Shown piece by piece: positions 46,790-58,529 of a DNA stretch of 64,000 nucleotides. Every line of letters starts with the position of its first letter. The stretch's first letter is position 1. Under the pieces are notes generated by a model. The model made no database searches and was not told where the DNA came from. It saw only the letters and a list, made by a program, of their open reading frames with translations. Both the position numbers and the translations under genes were made by a program. The DNA is from Heterocephalus glaber (lineage: Eukaryota; Chordata; Mammalia; Rodentia; Bathyergidae): the NCBI RefSeq assembly GCF_000247695.1, contig NW_004624865.1:4346719-4410718 (forward strand), written 5' to 3'.

Positions 46790-48070
46790 AGAATGGCCGG
46801 GGGTCCCGGGGCCTGAATGGCGGGTCGCGTCGTCTGCCGCCCGGCCGGCGCCCTGGAGGCCACACACGCATACGCGCACACACGCACGCCCTCCCTTTCT
46901 TGGACTTCAGGAAGCAGCCTTTGTTCCCAGGACTCCCAGCGGGACCCAGTTCCGAAGCCCCAGCCCCTCCAAGTGCGGGCGCCCTGGGGGACGAGCCCCC
47001 TTTTCTCCAGCGTCCCACGTGCTGCGCCCTCGGGGCTCCCTGCAGCCTCCCTAAAACAGGGACAGACGCGCGCACGCCCTGGACACGGTCACTGACCCCG
47101 GCCGCCGCTGTCATCTCTGCAGCTCTCACCCCGTACCGGGCGCGCGCCCAGCCGCGTCTCTGCCTCCCCAGGCGCACGCCCGCGACAGCAGCTCCCGGGT
47201 CCCCGCGCTCCCGCGGTGCTGCACCCGAACACCCCGGGCACCTTTCCGGGGAGCCCGGCCGCCCCCATGCGTCCCTCCCCTCCCCGGCCCCGCGTGCAGA
47301 GTCCACGCTCCCGGCGCAGCCCTGCGCCCTCGCCACCCGCGGAGCCGCTCTCACCTCGCGCCCTTTGTCCTCGGCCGCCCGGCCCAGCTGTCCGGCCTGC
47401 AGACTGCGCTCCGGGCGCGGGGCGCGCGCAAAGCCCGGAGCTCCGGAGCCCTGGAGGACGCGACCCCTGACACCGCCGACCCCCGCGCTCCACTCTCCGG
47501 GTCTTCCGGGCCGCCCGGGGCCTCGGCCAGGAGGGTCTGAGTCGTGGGGCCGCAGGGACTCGGGACAGCCGCGCCTCAAGGCTGTGGACCCTGTCCGCGT
47601 CGCCCTGCACCCCGGGACCAAGTCTCGCCTGGCGCCGCGCCTGGGTCCCCGCAGGAGGGAGAGGGACGCGCGCCCGAGTCCTGGCCCGCTCCGCGCTCCC
47701 CGCCGTCCCCGAGGGTCGCTCACCCGGATGGCCCCGCGGGGCCGCGCTGCACCCGGAGGACGGAGGTCGCCGTGTCGCGGGGAGGCCGGGAGTGGGGGGC
47801 GAAGACGCCACCCGGGGTCCCGGGGTCACGCGGCCCAGGAGAGGGAGCGGAGACGCTGGGCCGGGTCACTGGCGAGGTCGGAGCGGGGAGGGGCGGGGGG
47901 TTCGGACTGGGGCGCTTCTGGGGCGGCCGGCGACGGCCGAGGCAGGGTGCCCACCGGGTGCACTCAGGAGGACTGAGCAGCAGCGAGGAGGGCAGCGCTG
48001 CCGGGGTGGCCAGGCCAGGGCACAGGGAAGCGAGGAAGACTCAGGAGGCCCCGGAACGACCGGAGGCTCG
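46790..48070. promoter_or_regulatory. Large CpG island, candidate distal GREB1 promoter
   Basis: About 1.3 kb, very rich in CpG (GCGCGC, CCGCGG, GGGCGG motifs throughout) and free of SINEs. It lies about 4.5 kb from the E2F6 promoter. Human GREB1 is known to have distal 5' starts near E2F6, so a minus-strand non-coding first exon is plausible; minus-strand donors GCGAG/GTGAGA at 47355/47354 and CCGG/GTGAGC near 47719 would suit one. Transcription in either direction is possible. The 300-residue open frames on both strands have no recognisable protein and follow the base composition. Confidence 0.55.
47087..47097. promoter_or_regulatory. Perfect inverted GGTCA repeat with 1-bp spacer
   Basis: GGTCACTGACC within the CpG island: an IR1 nuclear-receptor element of the FXR type by spacing. 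Confidence 0.35.
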
Positions 48071-48437
48071 GAAGGATCGCTCGCGCTCCCTCTCTCCCTC
48101 TCTTTCTCTCTCAATCTCTCTCTCCCAGGATCTTTACACTGAGCTCCAACCTCAGCTCTTATTCTATTTATTATTTATACACAGGGTCTCACTAAGTCCT
48201 TAAATTGCCCAGGCTGGGCTTGAACTTGCAATCCTCCTGCCTCAGCCTACCCAGAGTGCTGGGATTTCAGGCCTGCATAACCATGTCCTGCTTCATCTTT
48301 TGTAAAAAGCAAATATCAGGGCCTCTGTGTTTCAGAAAGCGAGAGCAAGAGAACCAACTTGAGGAGCTGCCCTGGGCTCTCTGGCTCCTCACCAGGACCC
48401 CCTGCGAAGGCCTGTGCCACCTGACAACCAGGTGTCC

Positions 48438-48451
48438 CCTGCAGAGGGCGA
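48438..48451 (+). promoter_or_regulatory. CTCF-like motif, plus orientation
   Basis: CCTGCAGAGGGCGA matches 13 of 14 positions of the CTCF core C-C-W-S-H-A-G-R-K-G-G-C-R-S. Confidence 0.5.
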
Positions 48452-48630
48452 CAGCCGGCCAGCCCGCAACAGGCAGAACTGTTACCTGAAGAAATCACAG
48501 CTCTCCAAGGTGTCTGGCAGCGCTGTCTTTTTCCTTTCCTCCTTGGAAGTACTTTAAATACAAAGCACTGGAGTAGAGAAAGGGCTCTGCAGAGCGAATT
48601 TGGGCCAAACAAAGTCAGAAAAGATGGAGC

Positions 48631-48712
48631 TGGGGATTTAGCTCAGTGGTTCTGCCGCCTGCCTGGCAAGCGCAAGGTCCCAAGTTCGACCCCTAGTACC
48701 AAAAAAGAAAAG
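48631..48712 (+). mobile_element. ID-like SINE, near-consensus
   Basis: GGGGATTTAGCTCAGTGGTT, CGCAAGGTCCCAAGTTCGAC and CTAGTACCAAAAAA in order; flanked by AGAAAAGATG on both sides. Confidence 0.92.
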
Positions 48713-49874
48713 ATGTACAAGCCACAGCACAGAGCACACTCCCATGAGAAAACAAGCAGCCTCTTGGAGCCAAAATGGAACTGTGGTTTCAGTGTTGGGG
48801 ACTGAACCCAGGGACCTCTAACTGAGCTACATCCCCAGCACTTTATTTTGTTGTTTTATTTTATTTCATTTCATTTTGAGACTTGCTAAGTCGCTAGGCT
48901 GCCCAGGCTAGACATGAACTTGTGATCCTCCTGCTTCAGCCTCACAGAATGCTGGAATTACAGGCATGCACTTTTCCTGGCTAAGACGGAACTTTTTAGA
49001 AGTGGGAAGAGCCTGGGATATAGCACAGTGGGCTAGGAAGTGTGCAAGGCCCCAGGTTCCACTGCCTGGCAGGAGGGGGGAGAGGGAGGGGAGGGGGGGT
49101 CCCTACTTAGCTCTGGGCTGTACAAACAAAACCAAACAAGCAGCTTAGTGAATGCTGCTCACAGGCCACCGTCGGTTTGCCCCCCACTGTTATGAGAGAA
49201 AGGCATTCTCTCAATTACTTCATTAAAAGCCACAGATACAATTTGGCTCAACAACAACAAAACAAAGCGAAGATGATGCTGCGTTGAGGGGAAGAGTCCC
49301 GGTGTGGCGTCCTGTACACTTCAGGCGGCCGTTACAGAGACCATGGAGAGAAATTAAATCCTGTTTTTGAAGACCTGGCGTGAATTTTAGAAACGCATAG
49401 ACTCCTCCCAACTAGTAATTAACAAGAAATGAGGTTTCATGGAGAGGCTCTTTATTATTTTCTACGTTAAGAATCATGGTGACGTAAACACCAAACACAA
49501 ATACAAATGATGCAATTTGTGGAGCTGAACCTGACCCCCTAACTTTCTGTCTTTATTGAATTTGAATGAGTGATTTTGAGATATATTCTCAAAGGAAGGG
49601 AATCCAGCTGGTTTAAGGATTTCCTTTTTTAAGGGGCTTTGTTCTTTGGTCTTTTCTTTTTTCTTTCTTGGTACCAGGAACTGAACGCCAGGCCCTGCGC
49701 TTGCAAGGCACGCGCTGCACTGCTGTGCCACACCCCTAGCCCTCAAGCTGGTTTAAATGTTGCTGGTGAGAATGGAGCAGTATAAACATGGTGTGCAGCC
49801 AGCAAAACGCAAAGTGGCTGCTGGGTGCTGCCAGGTCATCCCTCTGCCACACTGTCCTGCAGAATCACACCTTG

Positions 49875-50330
49875 CAGTCCGGCACACACACTCGCCCTCT
49901 CCTGCACACACACACATCTCACACATTTTCCCCTTATATCTATTCCTGTGCTCGCAATGATCCTTAAACTCACACCTACTTCCACAAATGCACATGGCAT
50001 GCGTGCTTAGGTATGTGCATAAGTGCACACACACGTGGCTTTTTCACTTATATCCATGTCTCTCAACATGAGTTTCTTTCCACGAGCACCAAAATTCCCA
50101 CTCTCACAAGCACACACACAGTGTCACACAAACATCTTAATTCATGCATTCCTGTTGCACTGTATGTTTCTTGCAGATGCAGTTCTCATCTTTTTCTTTC
50201 TCCGTACATGTATTTGCACACGACTCCAGCCAAATACCATTTCCTTCTCTTGTGCATTTGTATGTTTGTGTATCCCATCACACACACGTACACCTGCAGA
50301 CTCCTTCCTTTCCTGCCTTTGCACAAGTAG
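49875..50330. repeat. Degenerate CA-rich tract
   Basis: Broken CACACA/CTCACA-rich sequence similar in style to that at 6105, but older and more mixed with T-rich segments. Confidence 0.7.
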
Positions 50331-51033
50331 CCTTTTCTCCAAGTCACATTCATCCCAAGCTACCCTGCGGAGTTGGGGAGCCTTTAGAAGCACCCATCTG
50401 TGTACCTCAAGCAGTTTAGAATCATTTTTTACTTTCCCACTTGTTTCCATGTCAAACAGGCTTCTCAGTGGTGCTTAAAGTTAATTCTCTCACAATAAGT
50501 ATCTCCACGCCAAGTGGGGCAGTGCATGCCCGTGATTCCAGAGCCCTGGGAGGCTGAGGCAGAAGAATCGAAACTGAACCCAGCCTTAGCAACTTAATGA
50601 CTTAGTGAAACCCTGTCTCAAAATAATTTTTTTTTAAAGGAGTGGGGATACAGATCAGTGTGAAGCCCCTGGGTCCAATCCTCAGAACTGGGGAAAAGAA
50701 AAGAACGAATGTCTCTATAAACCGCAACTCGGCTGTGCGGCTATCCAGCACTTCCAGAGGAAAGGTTTCTCCCGCGCAGGGAAAGGCTTGACCCCAGGTC
50801 TCTTGCATGTCCCAACACAGGCAAGGGCAGGGACGCTGGCATTCCTAATACAATACGCATTCTCGGTGCTCAATGCCGGAACCGAACCGCGTGGTGCCGC
50901 AGTCTGGAGGTGGTGGCCTCTGCTGGCCGGATCCCTGCACCCTGCTGGTCCATAGACTGAAACCCAGCCGCCCACCCCTTGGCACCCGGCCACCCCAGCA
51001 CAGGCCCCTGCGGCCGGCTCCCTGAGGGAAGCG

Positions 51034-51047
51034 GCGCCCCCTGCTGG
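51034..51047 (-). promoter_or_regulatory. Strong CTCF-like motif, minus orientation
   Basis: Minus strand CCAGCAGGGGGCGC matches 14 of 14 positions of the CTCF core. About 1.3 kb upstream of the E2F6 promoter, in unique sequence between SINEs. Confidence 0.6.
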
Positions 51048-52199
51048 GCAGTCGGAGAACATGACGCCCGGAATCCCGATGCTCTGCAGATGGGAAAACA
51101 GCCGCTAAGAAAACTAAGTCTTCGGGCGATGCGATACTGAAAGGCTCACAGGGGCAAACCGCTTGTGGTACAGTTCATAGAGGCAGTGCGTGGCAGGTGA
51201 ACATTTATTTTGGTTTGGTTTGGTTTTCTGACACAGGGTCTCGCTAGGCAGTTCAGGGTATCCTAAACTCACTATGTAGTTCAGGCTGGCCTTGAACTCA
51301 CGAAGATCCTCCTACCTCAGTCTCCCTGGTGCGGGATCACAGGCGTGCGCCACTACACCTGCCTTGTTTTGTTTTGTGAGACAAGGTCCTGCTATGTAGC
51401 CCAGGTTGGCCTTGAACTCACAGCCTCCCTGAGTGCTTTGGAGGAGTTAGTTGAGTTTTCGTGTGGCTGCATCAGAGAGACCAGTGCAACAAATAGGACA
51501 TGATAAAGTCAGGGGCTCCTGCGAGCCTAGACACAGCCCCTATCCACTAGCAGCCGGCCGAGTTATGGGGAAGACAGTGGCAGGAAGTGACCGGTGTACA
51601 GGGACAAAATCCTAACAAGTACCAGGATCCAAAGTACACTGACAGATCTCGGGCTTCAGAAAGACTTCTCTGGCACATCCTGGCGTGGCGGCGCACCCTT
51701 GTGATCCCAGCATCTGGAAGGCAGAGGCAGGAGGACTGCAAGTTTGAGGCCAACCTAAGCAACTTCATCACTTAAGGAGACCCTTTCTCAAATTTAAAAA
51801 TAAAAAGTGCTGGGAGACTGAGGCACGAGGATTGTAAATTAGAGCCCAGCTTTGGCAGAGTGGTAACTAAGGAGACGGTCTCAAAATAAAAAAGAAAAAG
51901 GACTGGGGATATACCTCAGTGCGAATGCACACAGTTAAATCCCCAGTCCAAATTATTTTTTTTTTCATGGCAACCACTGCATTTCTATTCTTTTCTTGAT
52001 TTTTTTAATTTAAAAAAATTAAAAATTGTTATGAGTCCATACTTGCAGTACATACTGATCCCACTCCTCGTGAAGAGTTGGTGCAGGTAAATAACACATC
52101 TTCGTTCTTTTTCATCCCCTTCTCCCCCCCCCCCCCCCCGTATTTCTAGCTGTGCACCCTTCCCCTGACACCCGTTCCGCGTCTTCCTTTTCCCTCGCC

Positions 52200-52830
52200 A
52201 TCCCCTCCGCGTACACCGTTCTCCGGGTCTTTCGGGCGCCGGCTGCCAGGCGAGGACCCTAGCGCGGGAGCGGCGGGTGAGCGCGCCGCGCGTGCGCAGA
52301 GGGGTGGCGAGCATGCGCAGAAGGCGCGGGTGGGGGCATGCGCAAGAGGCGGTGCACTGCGCATGCGGGAAGATGGCGGGCTCGGCGTCTTGATCGCCGC
52401 GGGTCGCCGTGCTTCCCTCGCGCGGGCGGCGGGAGCTCTCGGGCTTACGAGGCGGCGGCCAAGGCAGCCTCGCCAAGCTGCCCCCGCTCTCCTCCGAGCC
52501 GACTGCGGACCCGCTGCGTGCGGGGTACCCAGGCCCTGGCGCTCGAGGCGGCGGAAGGCGGGAGAGCCCGCGGGGCGCGAGGAGCGCGGGGCGGCCGGCG
52601 TCATGAGCCAGCAGCGGCCGGCGCGGAGACTGCCCAGCCTCCTGGTGGACCCGGCGGAGGAGACGGTGCGCCGCCGCTGCCGGGACCCCATCAACGTGGA
52701 GAGCCTGCTGGTAAGCAGCAGCCGTCGTCGGCTCCGCGGGCATCACGTGCGGCCCGCGCGCTCCCGCCACCTGCTCGCGGCGCAGGCGCGCGGCCGCCGC
52801 TCCTGGGCTGTGGAACTGGCTGGACGCAGT
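52200..52830 (+). promoter_or_regulatory. E2F6: E2F6 CpG-island promoter
   Basis: TATA-less CpG island around the first coding exon. Upstream lie four NRF1-type sites (GCGTGCGCAG 52290-52299, GCATGCGCAG 52311-52320, GCATGCGCAA 52336-52345, TGCGCATGCG 52358-52367), then GCGGGAA (E2F type, 52365-52371) and AAGATGGCGG (YY1 type, 52370-52379). YY1 sites of this form usually sit just downstream of the start site, so transcription probably begins near 52350-52370 and the 5' UTR is about 240 bases. Confidence 0.85.
52603..52710 (+). CDS. E2F6: E2F6 exon 1, residues 1-36
   Basis: Starts at ATG 52603 (G at -3) in a CpG island and ends at donor CTG/GTAAGC, phase 0. Encodes MSQQRPARRLPSLLVDPAEE then TVRRRCRDPINVESLL, nearly identical to human. 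This basic N-terminal region precedes the DNA-binding domain and is unique to E2F6 within the family. No upstream in-frame ATG with E2F6 similarity is seen. Confidence 0.97.
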
Positions 52831-55800
52831 GCTCGGCTGTGCAACAGCCAGGCACCTCCCGCGCCCCTCCGCAACCTCGCGATCGTTCCCTGCCTCCTCC
52901 TCCTCCTCCTCCTCCTCCCCCAGCCCCCCATTTAGCAAAGGGTGTTGTGTTCTTCGTGGTTCGCTAGGCCCCGGATCAATCCATCCTTTTTCTGCATCTC
53001 CCACACATACACATTTTTTTTTTTCTTGAGACAAGATCTTGCTATGTAATGCACGCTGGCCTTGAACTCACTCTGTAGCCCAGGCTGACCCTGAACTCAA
53101 AGCAGTCTTTCTGCCTCAGCCTCTGGAGTGCTGGGATCACAAGTGTGCGCCCCACACCGGGCTAAATGATCGTTATACATGTTTTGTCGTTGTCAGATTT
53201 GGAGGTATTAAGTAGTTTGTGCGTGGTTAATTAGTAAGTGGAGAAGCCCATGGAACGTCATAATGTCTGACTCCAGAGGATGTTTTGACTAAACTACATC
53301 CTAACTCCATCTCCTCTCTTAAATCCCTGTCTCTTCCCCTAGACTGTGTCTTCTCCTGCGCAGCCGGGCTTGTGAAAGAAGCAGTTTGCACTCATTGCCC
53401 ACTCGTTCACCTTTGGAGATCACCTGGCCCTCAGTGCCGGGACTTCTGCCTGGGAACACCTGAAAGAGTGCTGAGGTCACCAGCTGTCTTGTTGGCTCCA
53501 GCAGCTGATTCGATGCTGACTTTCTGGGCCCCTAGTGACCGCTCTCCCCTGGGCTCCTTTGACAGCATTCCTCTCGTGGTTCAGCTGCTTATTTGACCTC
53601 TTTGTCCTCCGCCCCTCCCACTTCCTGACACTGGGTTGTTCTTCGGGGTTGTTTTCTGTCTCCTTCGCACTTTGTTCACACGGGAGCTCATGTAGTACTC
53701 TGAAATCTCTGTTGCTAGATGTAGGCAGCGTTCTTACGTGGATTGCAGATTTACATCTGGAACTGAATTCATCATCTCTTTGCCCAGGCAGCCATCAGCT
53801 TTGCTGTCCCCTGTCCCAATGAGTGGTGCCCATAGCGCCCCAGCTAGTGTCCTGGGCATCATCTCGGCCTTTTTTCTTTTCCAGTTTGGTCTCTGGGCTC
53901 CAAGTGTCCATTGCATTGATCCCCAGCCCTGCCTCCTCTGCCATCATCTGCCTTTGGTCCTGTGTCTTTCTGGCCAGCTTTGCTGCTTGCATTCTCACCC
54001 CGGCACTCCATGTGTGCTCCTCGTGAGACTGATTTGGTTTCAGAGTGTGTTTTTGACCATGGTATTCAGCTGAAGGGATCTTTTATGGTCTCCTTGTGTG
54101 CTCAGGATAGAGTAGAAACCTCTTAACCTCATCTGGGCCTTGGGCTTCCCTCTTCTGGATTGCTTACAGCTACTAAATATTCCGTATTTCCACTTTTTTA
54201 TTTCCCTAGGTTATTACATTGCTGATTTTCAGTCTGGGTTGAACTCCCCACATATCTGGGCTGTGGAGCTGACTGCCTTTCCCCTCCCCCAAAGTGTTTT
54301 TTAAATACACATGTGTTTCCATGTTACTTCTGTGGTGTTCTGGGTCTAGATTCGTTGGCTGCTTGTCTGAAGAACCGTCCCCGACCTCAAGACAGGTTAG
54401 GCAGCTGCTCTGTGTCCCCAAATCCTTTGGAGGTCCCTGAGGACTGCCACTGTCTCTGTCTGTTTCACTGTTGTTGTGTTGCTGGATGAATGGAGTAGAC
54501 ACTCTGTAAGCACCTAAATGTGTATTTTCTTCTCTGCAAAATGGGGAGTTGAACACCTGCTTCAGTGTTTCTTAACCAGTGAGTGGGCATTTTTAATAAA
54601 CTGGTGTGAGGAGGTCAGTTCCATATCTCACTGTTTCCTGGGAGTTGCCTTGAACGTTGGCTGGAATCAAGCAGCAGAAGATGGAATTAGTGGGCTGTGG
54701 GGTTCACCCTGCTAGGAAAGAATGAGGCAGAGTGTGCGTCACCTTGGTGAGGGGTATTTCCATGAGGCCACGGAGAATGTTGCTCCCCACACTGGACACT
54801 GGTGTGAAAAAGGCCTCTGAGTGCGGAAACTTAACCAATTTGGAGGTGGTATTTAGAATGTTAGTCCCCAAAGCTCACCTTTTATTTTTCTTCCACCATT
54901 AAAGAAGCTGACGATCACTTCAGGCTTGAGTTTCCAGTGTGAGGGGTAGGGGTGGCACCCTCTCCTGGGACCTCAGCTGTGTAGGTCTTAGCTGTGGGGC
55001 TGGGAATTCGCTGGCTCTGTACGCATGACCTCTCCTTCCTCAGTGCCACCAGCCCCTGGTGCAGCTGAGACCAGGGAGCTGCCTGTGTGGGGAGTCTGCC
55101 CTGGGGAGACCATGGTTGTGCTTCTGCTGAGGAAGAGTTCACGCTCAAGGGGAAGAAATCGGTGAGCGCTGTCCAGCCTGTTTTCTCAGTCCCCAGTTGG
55201 CACTGCATCAGAGCGCCAGCCTTTTTGCGGGCGTCCCTGTGCAGCCTATGAGCCGCTGTGCAGGACGAGGGTTTCCTCCGAGGAGCTGAGGCCGCCCACC
55301 CTGGCACGCACTTGTGTGAGGACATGCAGGCTGGAGGGAGAGAACGGAAGGAAGCGCCGCAGGGTTTTGGGGCCTGCTGAGTGGGGCAGCCCTTGTCTCA
55401 AACTCCGTCAGGAGAGGGCATCCGTGTGGACCGGCAGCGACAGTTGCTTGTGCCTGGCACTGGCTGTGACGGGGCTGCCTCAGTACTGTCCTGTCGCTGG
55501 TCCCTCCTCAGCGCTGCCCAAAAGAGTTAGCAGGACACAGCCCCTGCCCAATAGTGCACCACAGGCCCTGCGCTCCCTCAGGGTGGAGCTCCTTCCCCGG
55601 CGGCTCTGCTCCATGGAACTGTGGCGTGGAGGGGACTTGCTCCAGATGCAAGCGCCTGCCGTAACACTGACCTGAAGAGCTCCTTCCTTCCGACCTCTTA
55701 CCGCCCTACTGACTAGTTCTAAAGCCCGAGCTCGGATACTGAAGTGTTGTTCCGACATCCCTGGAGCGTCTCCTCTGCTCACGCCCCTGTGTGGTGCTGC

Positions 55801-56566
55801 AGTGCCCTTCCCACTTCCAAACCCAGCCACTGCCCGGCCACAGAGCCTTCCTCAGGCAAGCCACTTTGCTTCCATGTGCACAATTCACTGTTCAGACAGT
55901 CTGGTGTGCCCGCCAGGCCACCCGAGGGCTGCCTGCCCCACACTCCTGTGTCTGGGCGCCCGCTCCCGGCTCCTGTGTGCTTCCTGCCCACCCGCCTGTG
56001 ATGTGTGGAGCGGCTGTTCCTTAGCGAGCCTGGCCTCTGATCACAGGCTGCCTGCCACCCACTGAGCCCTTGACCCCTCCCCAGCGTAAGGTTATTAGTG
56101 CCTTTCTCTTAATACAGTTTCAGATTAAAGTTTTATTTTATTTATTTTTTGCAAAAAACAGTATCTGTGTTGCCACCATTACTAGTTAATGCAAACTTTG
56201 ATACTAAGTAGCTAGCAGGATGGTGAGCACTGATAAGGCGTCTTCAGGAATTTAAGACATTCCTCCAACAGCAGAGTTTCTGGTTAACCACAGCTTACCC
56301 TATTTATTTCCCATTATTAAAAATACCACTGGGGCCAGGGATGGAGCTCAGTGGTACCGCGCCTGCCTTGTAAGTGCAAGGTCCTGAGTTCTATCTCTTG
56401 TACTGAGAAAAAAAAAAATGCCGCTGTTTTTACATTGACTGTAATAGGAATGCACAACTGACTGCTAATTGATTTTAAACATACCTTAAACCTTTGTATT
56501 GTAGAGTAAAATGCTATTCAATTGCATTGTTGTTCTTAAATTATTAAATGTTTCCCTTTTTTCCAG
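52711..56566. other. E2F6: E2F6 intron 1, SINE-poor
   Basis: CTCC repeat 52896-52919; one B1, minus, 53025-53163; then more than 3 kb (53164-56330) without a recognisable SINE; ID-like, plus, 56332-56412. The SINE-free part is T- and G-skewed on the coding strand and shows no exon with known similarity. Confidence 0.7.
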
Positions 56567-56621
56567 CCATCAAAAATCAGGATTAATTTAGAAGATAATG
56601 TGCAGTATGTGTCCATGAGAA
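56567..56621 (+). CDS. E2F6: E2F6 exon 2, residues 37-54
   Basis: 55 bases between acceptor CCCTTTTTTCCAG and donor AGAA/GTAAGT, phase 0 to phase 1. Encodes PSKIRINLEDNVQYVSMR, as in human. Too short to be visible as an ORF. Not a multiple of three, so skipping it would shift the frame. Confidence 0.97.
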
Positions 56622-58489
56622 GTAAGTTGATTCCTAGCTGGGTTTTCGGTTTTAAGGGAATGTTGTTAAAAGCATTTACTTGAAATTTACATGAAGTGAT
56701 GAGGACCAACATAAGGTACACATTGCCACCTTTCTGCACTGAGCTGTGAAGTGTGAGGTCCAAGCAGCGAGTCCTGGGAGTGGACCACAGCCATAGCGGC
56801 AGTTTCTCTTTCCGTGCTGTGGAAGTGATGTCACCTTAAACCCCATGTGCTGTCCCTTCTCGGTGCAGCCGGAACAGTGGACTGGACAGAGTGAGGGGGC
56901 AGTGTTCCTGTGGGACTGGGACTTCTGGGGCTGTTGCACGCAGCCTGCTGTCAGTAGCGTGTGCTCCAGAGTCGCCGAGGGCGAGGTCCTTGAGTGTCCT
57001 CACTGCAGGAGAGGCTGAGCGCTGAGTGATGCACACGCAGGACCTGCAGTGTCAGAGCATCAAGTTGCTGCCGGTTGGTGACAGTGACGTAAACCCAAGC
57101 CTGTGTTTAAGGACGTCTTCCCAGCCCCCTGAGCGAGGTCACCTGCTGTTGCCTGCAGGGTTGGCAGTCAGCGCAAAGAACACCCCCCTCCTCCCCATAA
57201 TTCCCCTGCTGTCTCCATCGTGCCCTGCATGGGTGGCTGGAGAACAGACGCTTCTCGGGCTCCCTGTCCTGCCGGAAGTCTTGGCACTAGGTTGCTCTGC
57301 CCCAGCTTCCTCCTGCTTGGCCCTTTGTGGCTTCTCCGTGCCCAGGTGCCCACATGCGGGTCTGAGGAGCAGCAGCCCTCAGAGCCCCAGGAGACTTGAG
57401 AGAGGCCTGTGTGGTCACATCTGTGTCCCTTGGCTGTCACATTGCAGAAAATGAGCAGCAGGCCTGGGAACGTACTCACCTGCGCTTGTTACTAACAGTG
57501 TAACTAAATGTGCTTTTAAAGGGAGAATTTCTCATTTGATGTCTTCCAAGGTTTGTTGTGGAACTGTGACTTGTACTTTAAAAAGACCCAGGTTCCTAGT
57601 TTACCTGGCCCAGGACTGGGCATCCTGGGAAGACGCTGACCTTACCAAGTGTGTGCTGCTCCTCAGCACCTCAGGGCCTGACTGGAGGGGACAGCGGTGT
57701 GCAGATTGGGCATGTAGACCAGACTCACAGCTGAGGCGTGAAGCTTTACTTCCTCAGAAGACCCATCCATAGGACTTTCTGGATGGCATCAGGTTGGAAA
57801 AGATGAAAAGAATGGTAGCATTCGTGCACACGGCACAACAGTAAACTGACAGAGCCAACAGCCTGAGCACCGCAGGCCCTAAAAATTCTCCCACTCGGCA
57901 GTCGCGCCTGTCGGGCTTTGTCTCAGGGAAGGAGCCGAGGGTACATTAATTACCTGGCAAGGGTTCCCCGAAGTGTCGTGCAGAATAGTAGAGTTGGAGA
58001 GAGTCTGAATTTCCAGCATGGGAATAATTTCAGCAAATATTCCATGAGACTATTAAGGATGACAAAATTCTCAGCATACCAGGATGTTCATAGTACTACG
58101 AGAGCTTGTTACAGAAATGGTACGCTCCTGTTTTTGCTTTTAAAACTCAGCACAGTGTGTGTGTCGGGAGTTTCTCTGTGTGGCGGGATTGTCCCCTTTC
58201 CTGTGCCTGCCTGGAAATAGAGCCCTGATGAGCGCGTGTAGATGGATGCGCCGCTTCCTCAGTTTGGACGGTCGTCCTTCCACAGGACGAGTCTGGGTTC
58301 TTCCAAAACCGTCGTCAGGGCTGGGGATGTAGCTCAGTAGCACTGCGCCTGCCTGGCAAGCACAAGGTCCTGAATTCAATACCCCTACCGGGGGAAAAAA
58401 ACCCATCAGATAGGGTTATATCTGTGACATGGCTAGAAACATTAAAAAATAATAAAAGTAAGGACCCGAGTTCGATCCCTGGTACCAAA

Positions 58490-58529
<40 letters not shown>

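Larger units (their letters stand above)
48071..52200. repeat. E2F6 upstream region
   Basis: CT-rich run 48085-48127; B1-dID, minus, 48128-48290; ID-like, plus, 48631-48712 with duplication AGAAAAGATG; B1-dID, minus, 48780-48965; dID-like 49015-49130; ID-like, minus, 49660-49742; degenerate CA tract 49875-50330; B1-dID, plus, 50508-50700; B1s, minus, 51225-51363 and 51370-51440; B1s, plus, 51672-51800 and 51801-51950; poly-C 52125-52139. 49140-49650 and 50700-51200 are unique. Confidence 0.7.

Noticed and set aside
46707..47976. Overlapping open frames of 250-360 residues on both strands in the 47 kb CpG island
   Set aside because: Composition is Arg/Gly/Pro/Ala on both strands, with no recognisable domain and no splice-consistent exon; typical stop-poor GC-rich DNA.
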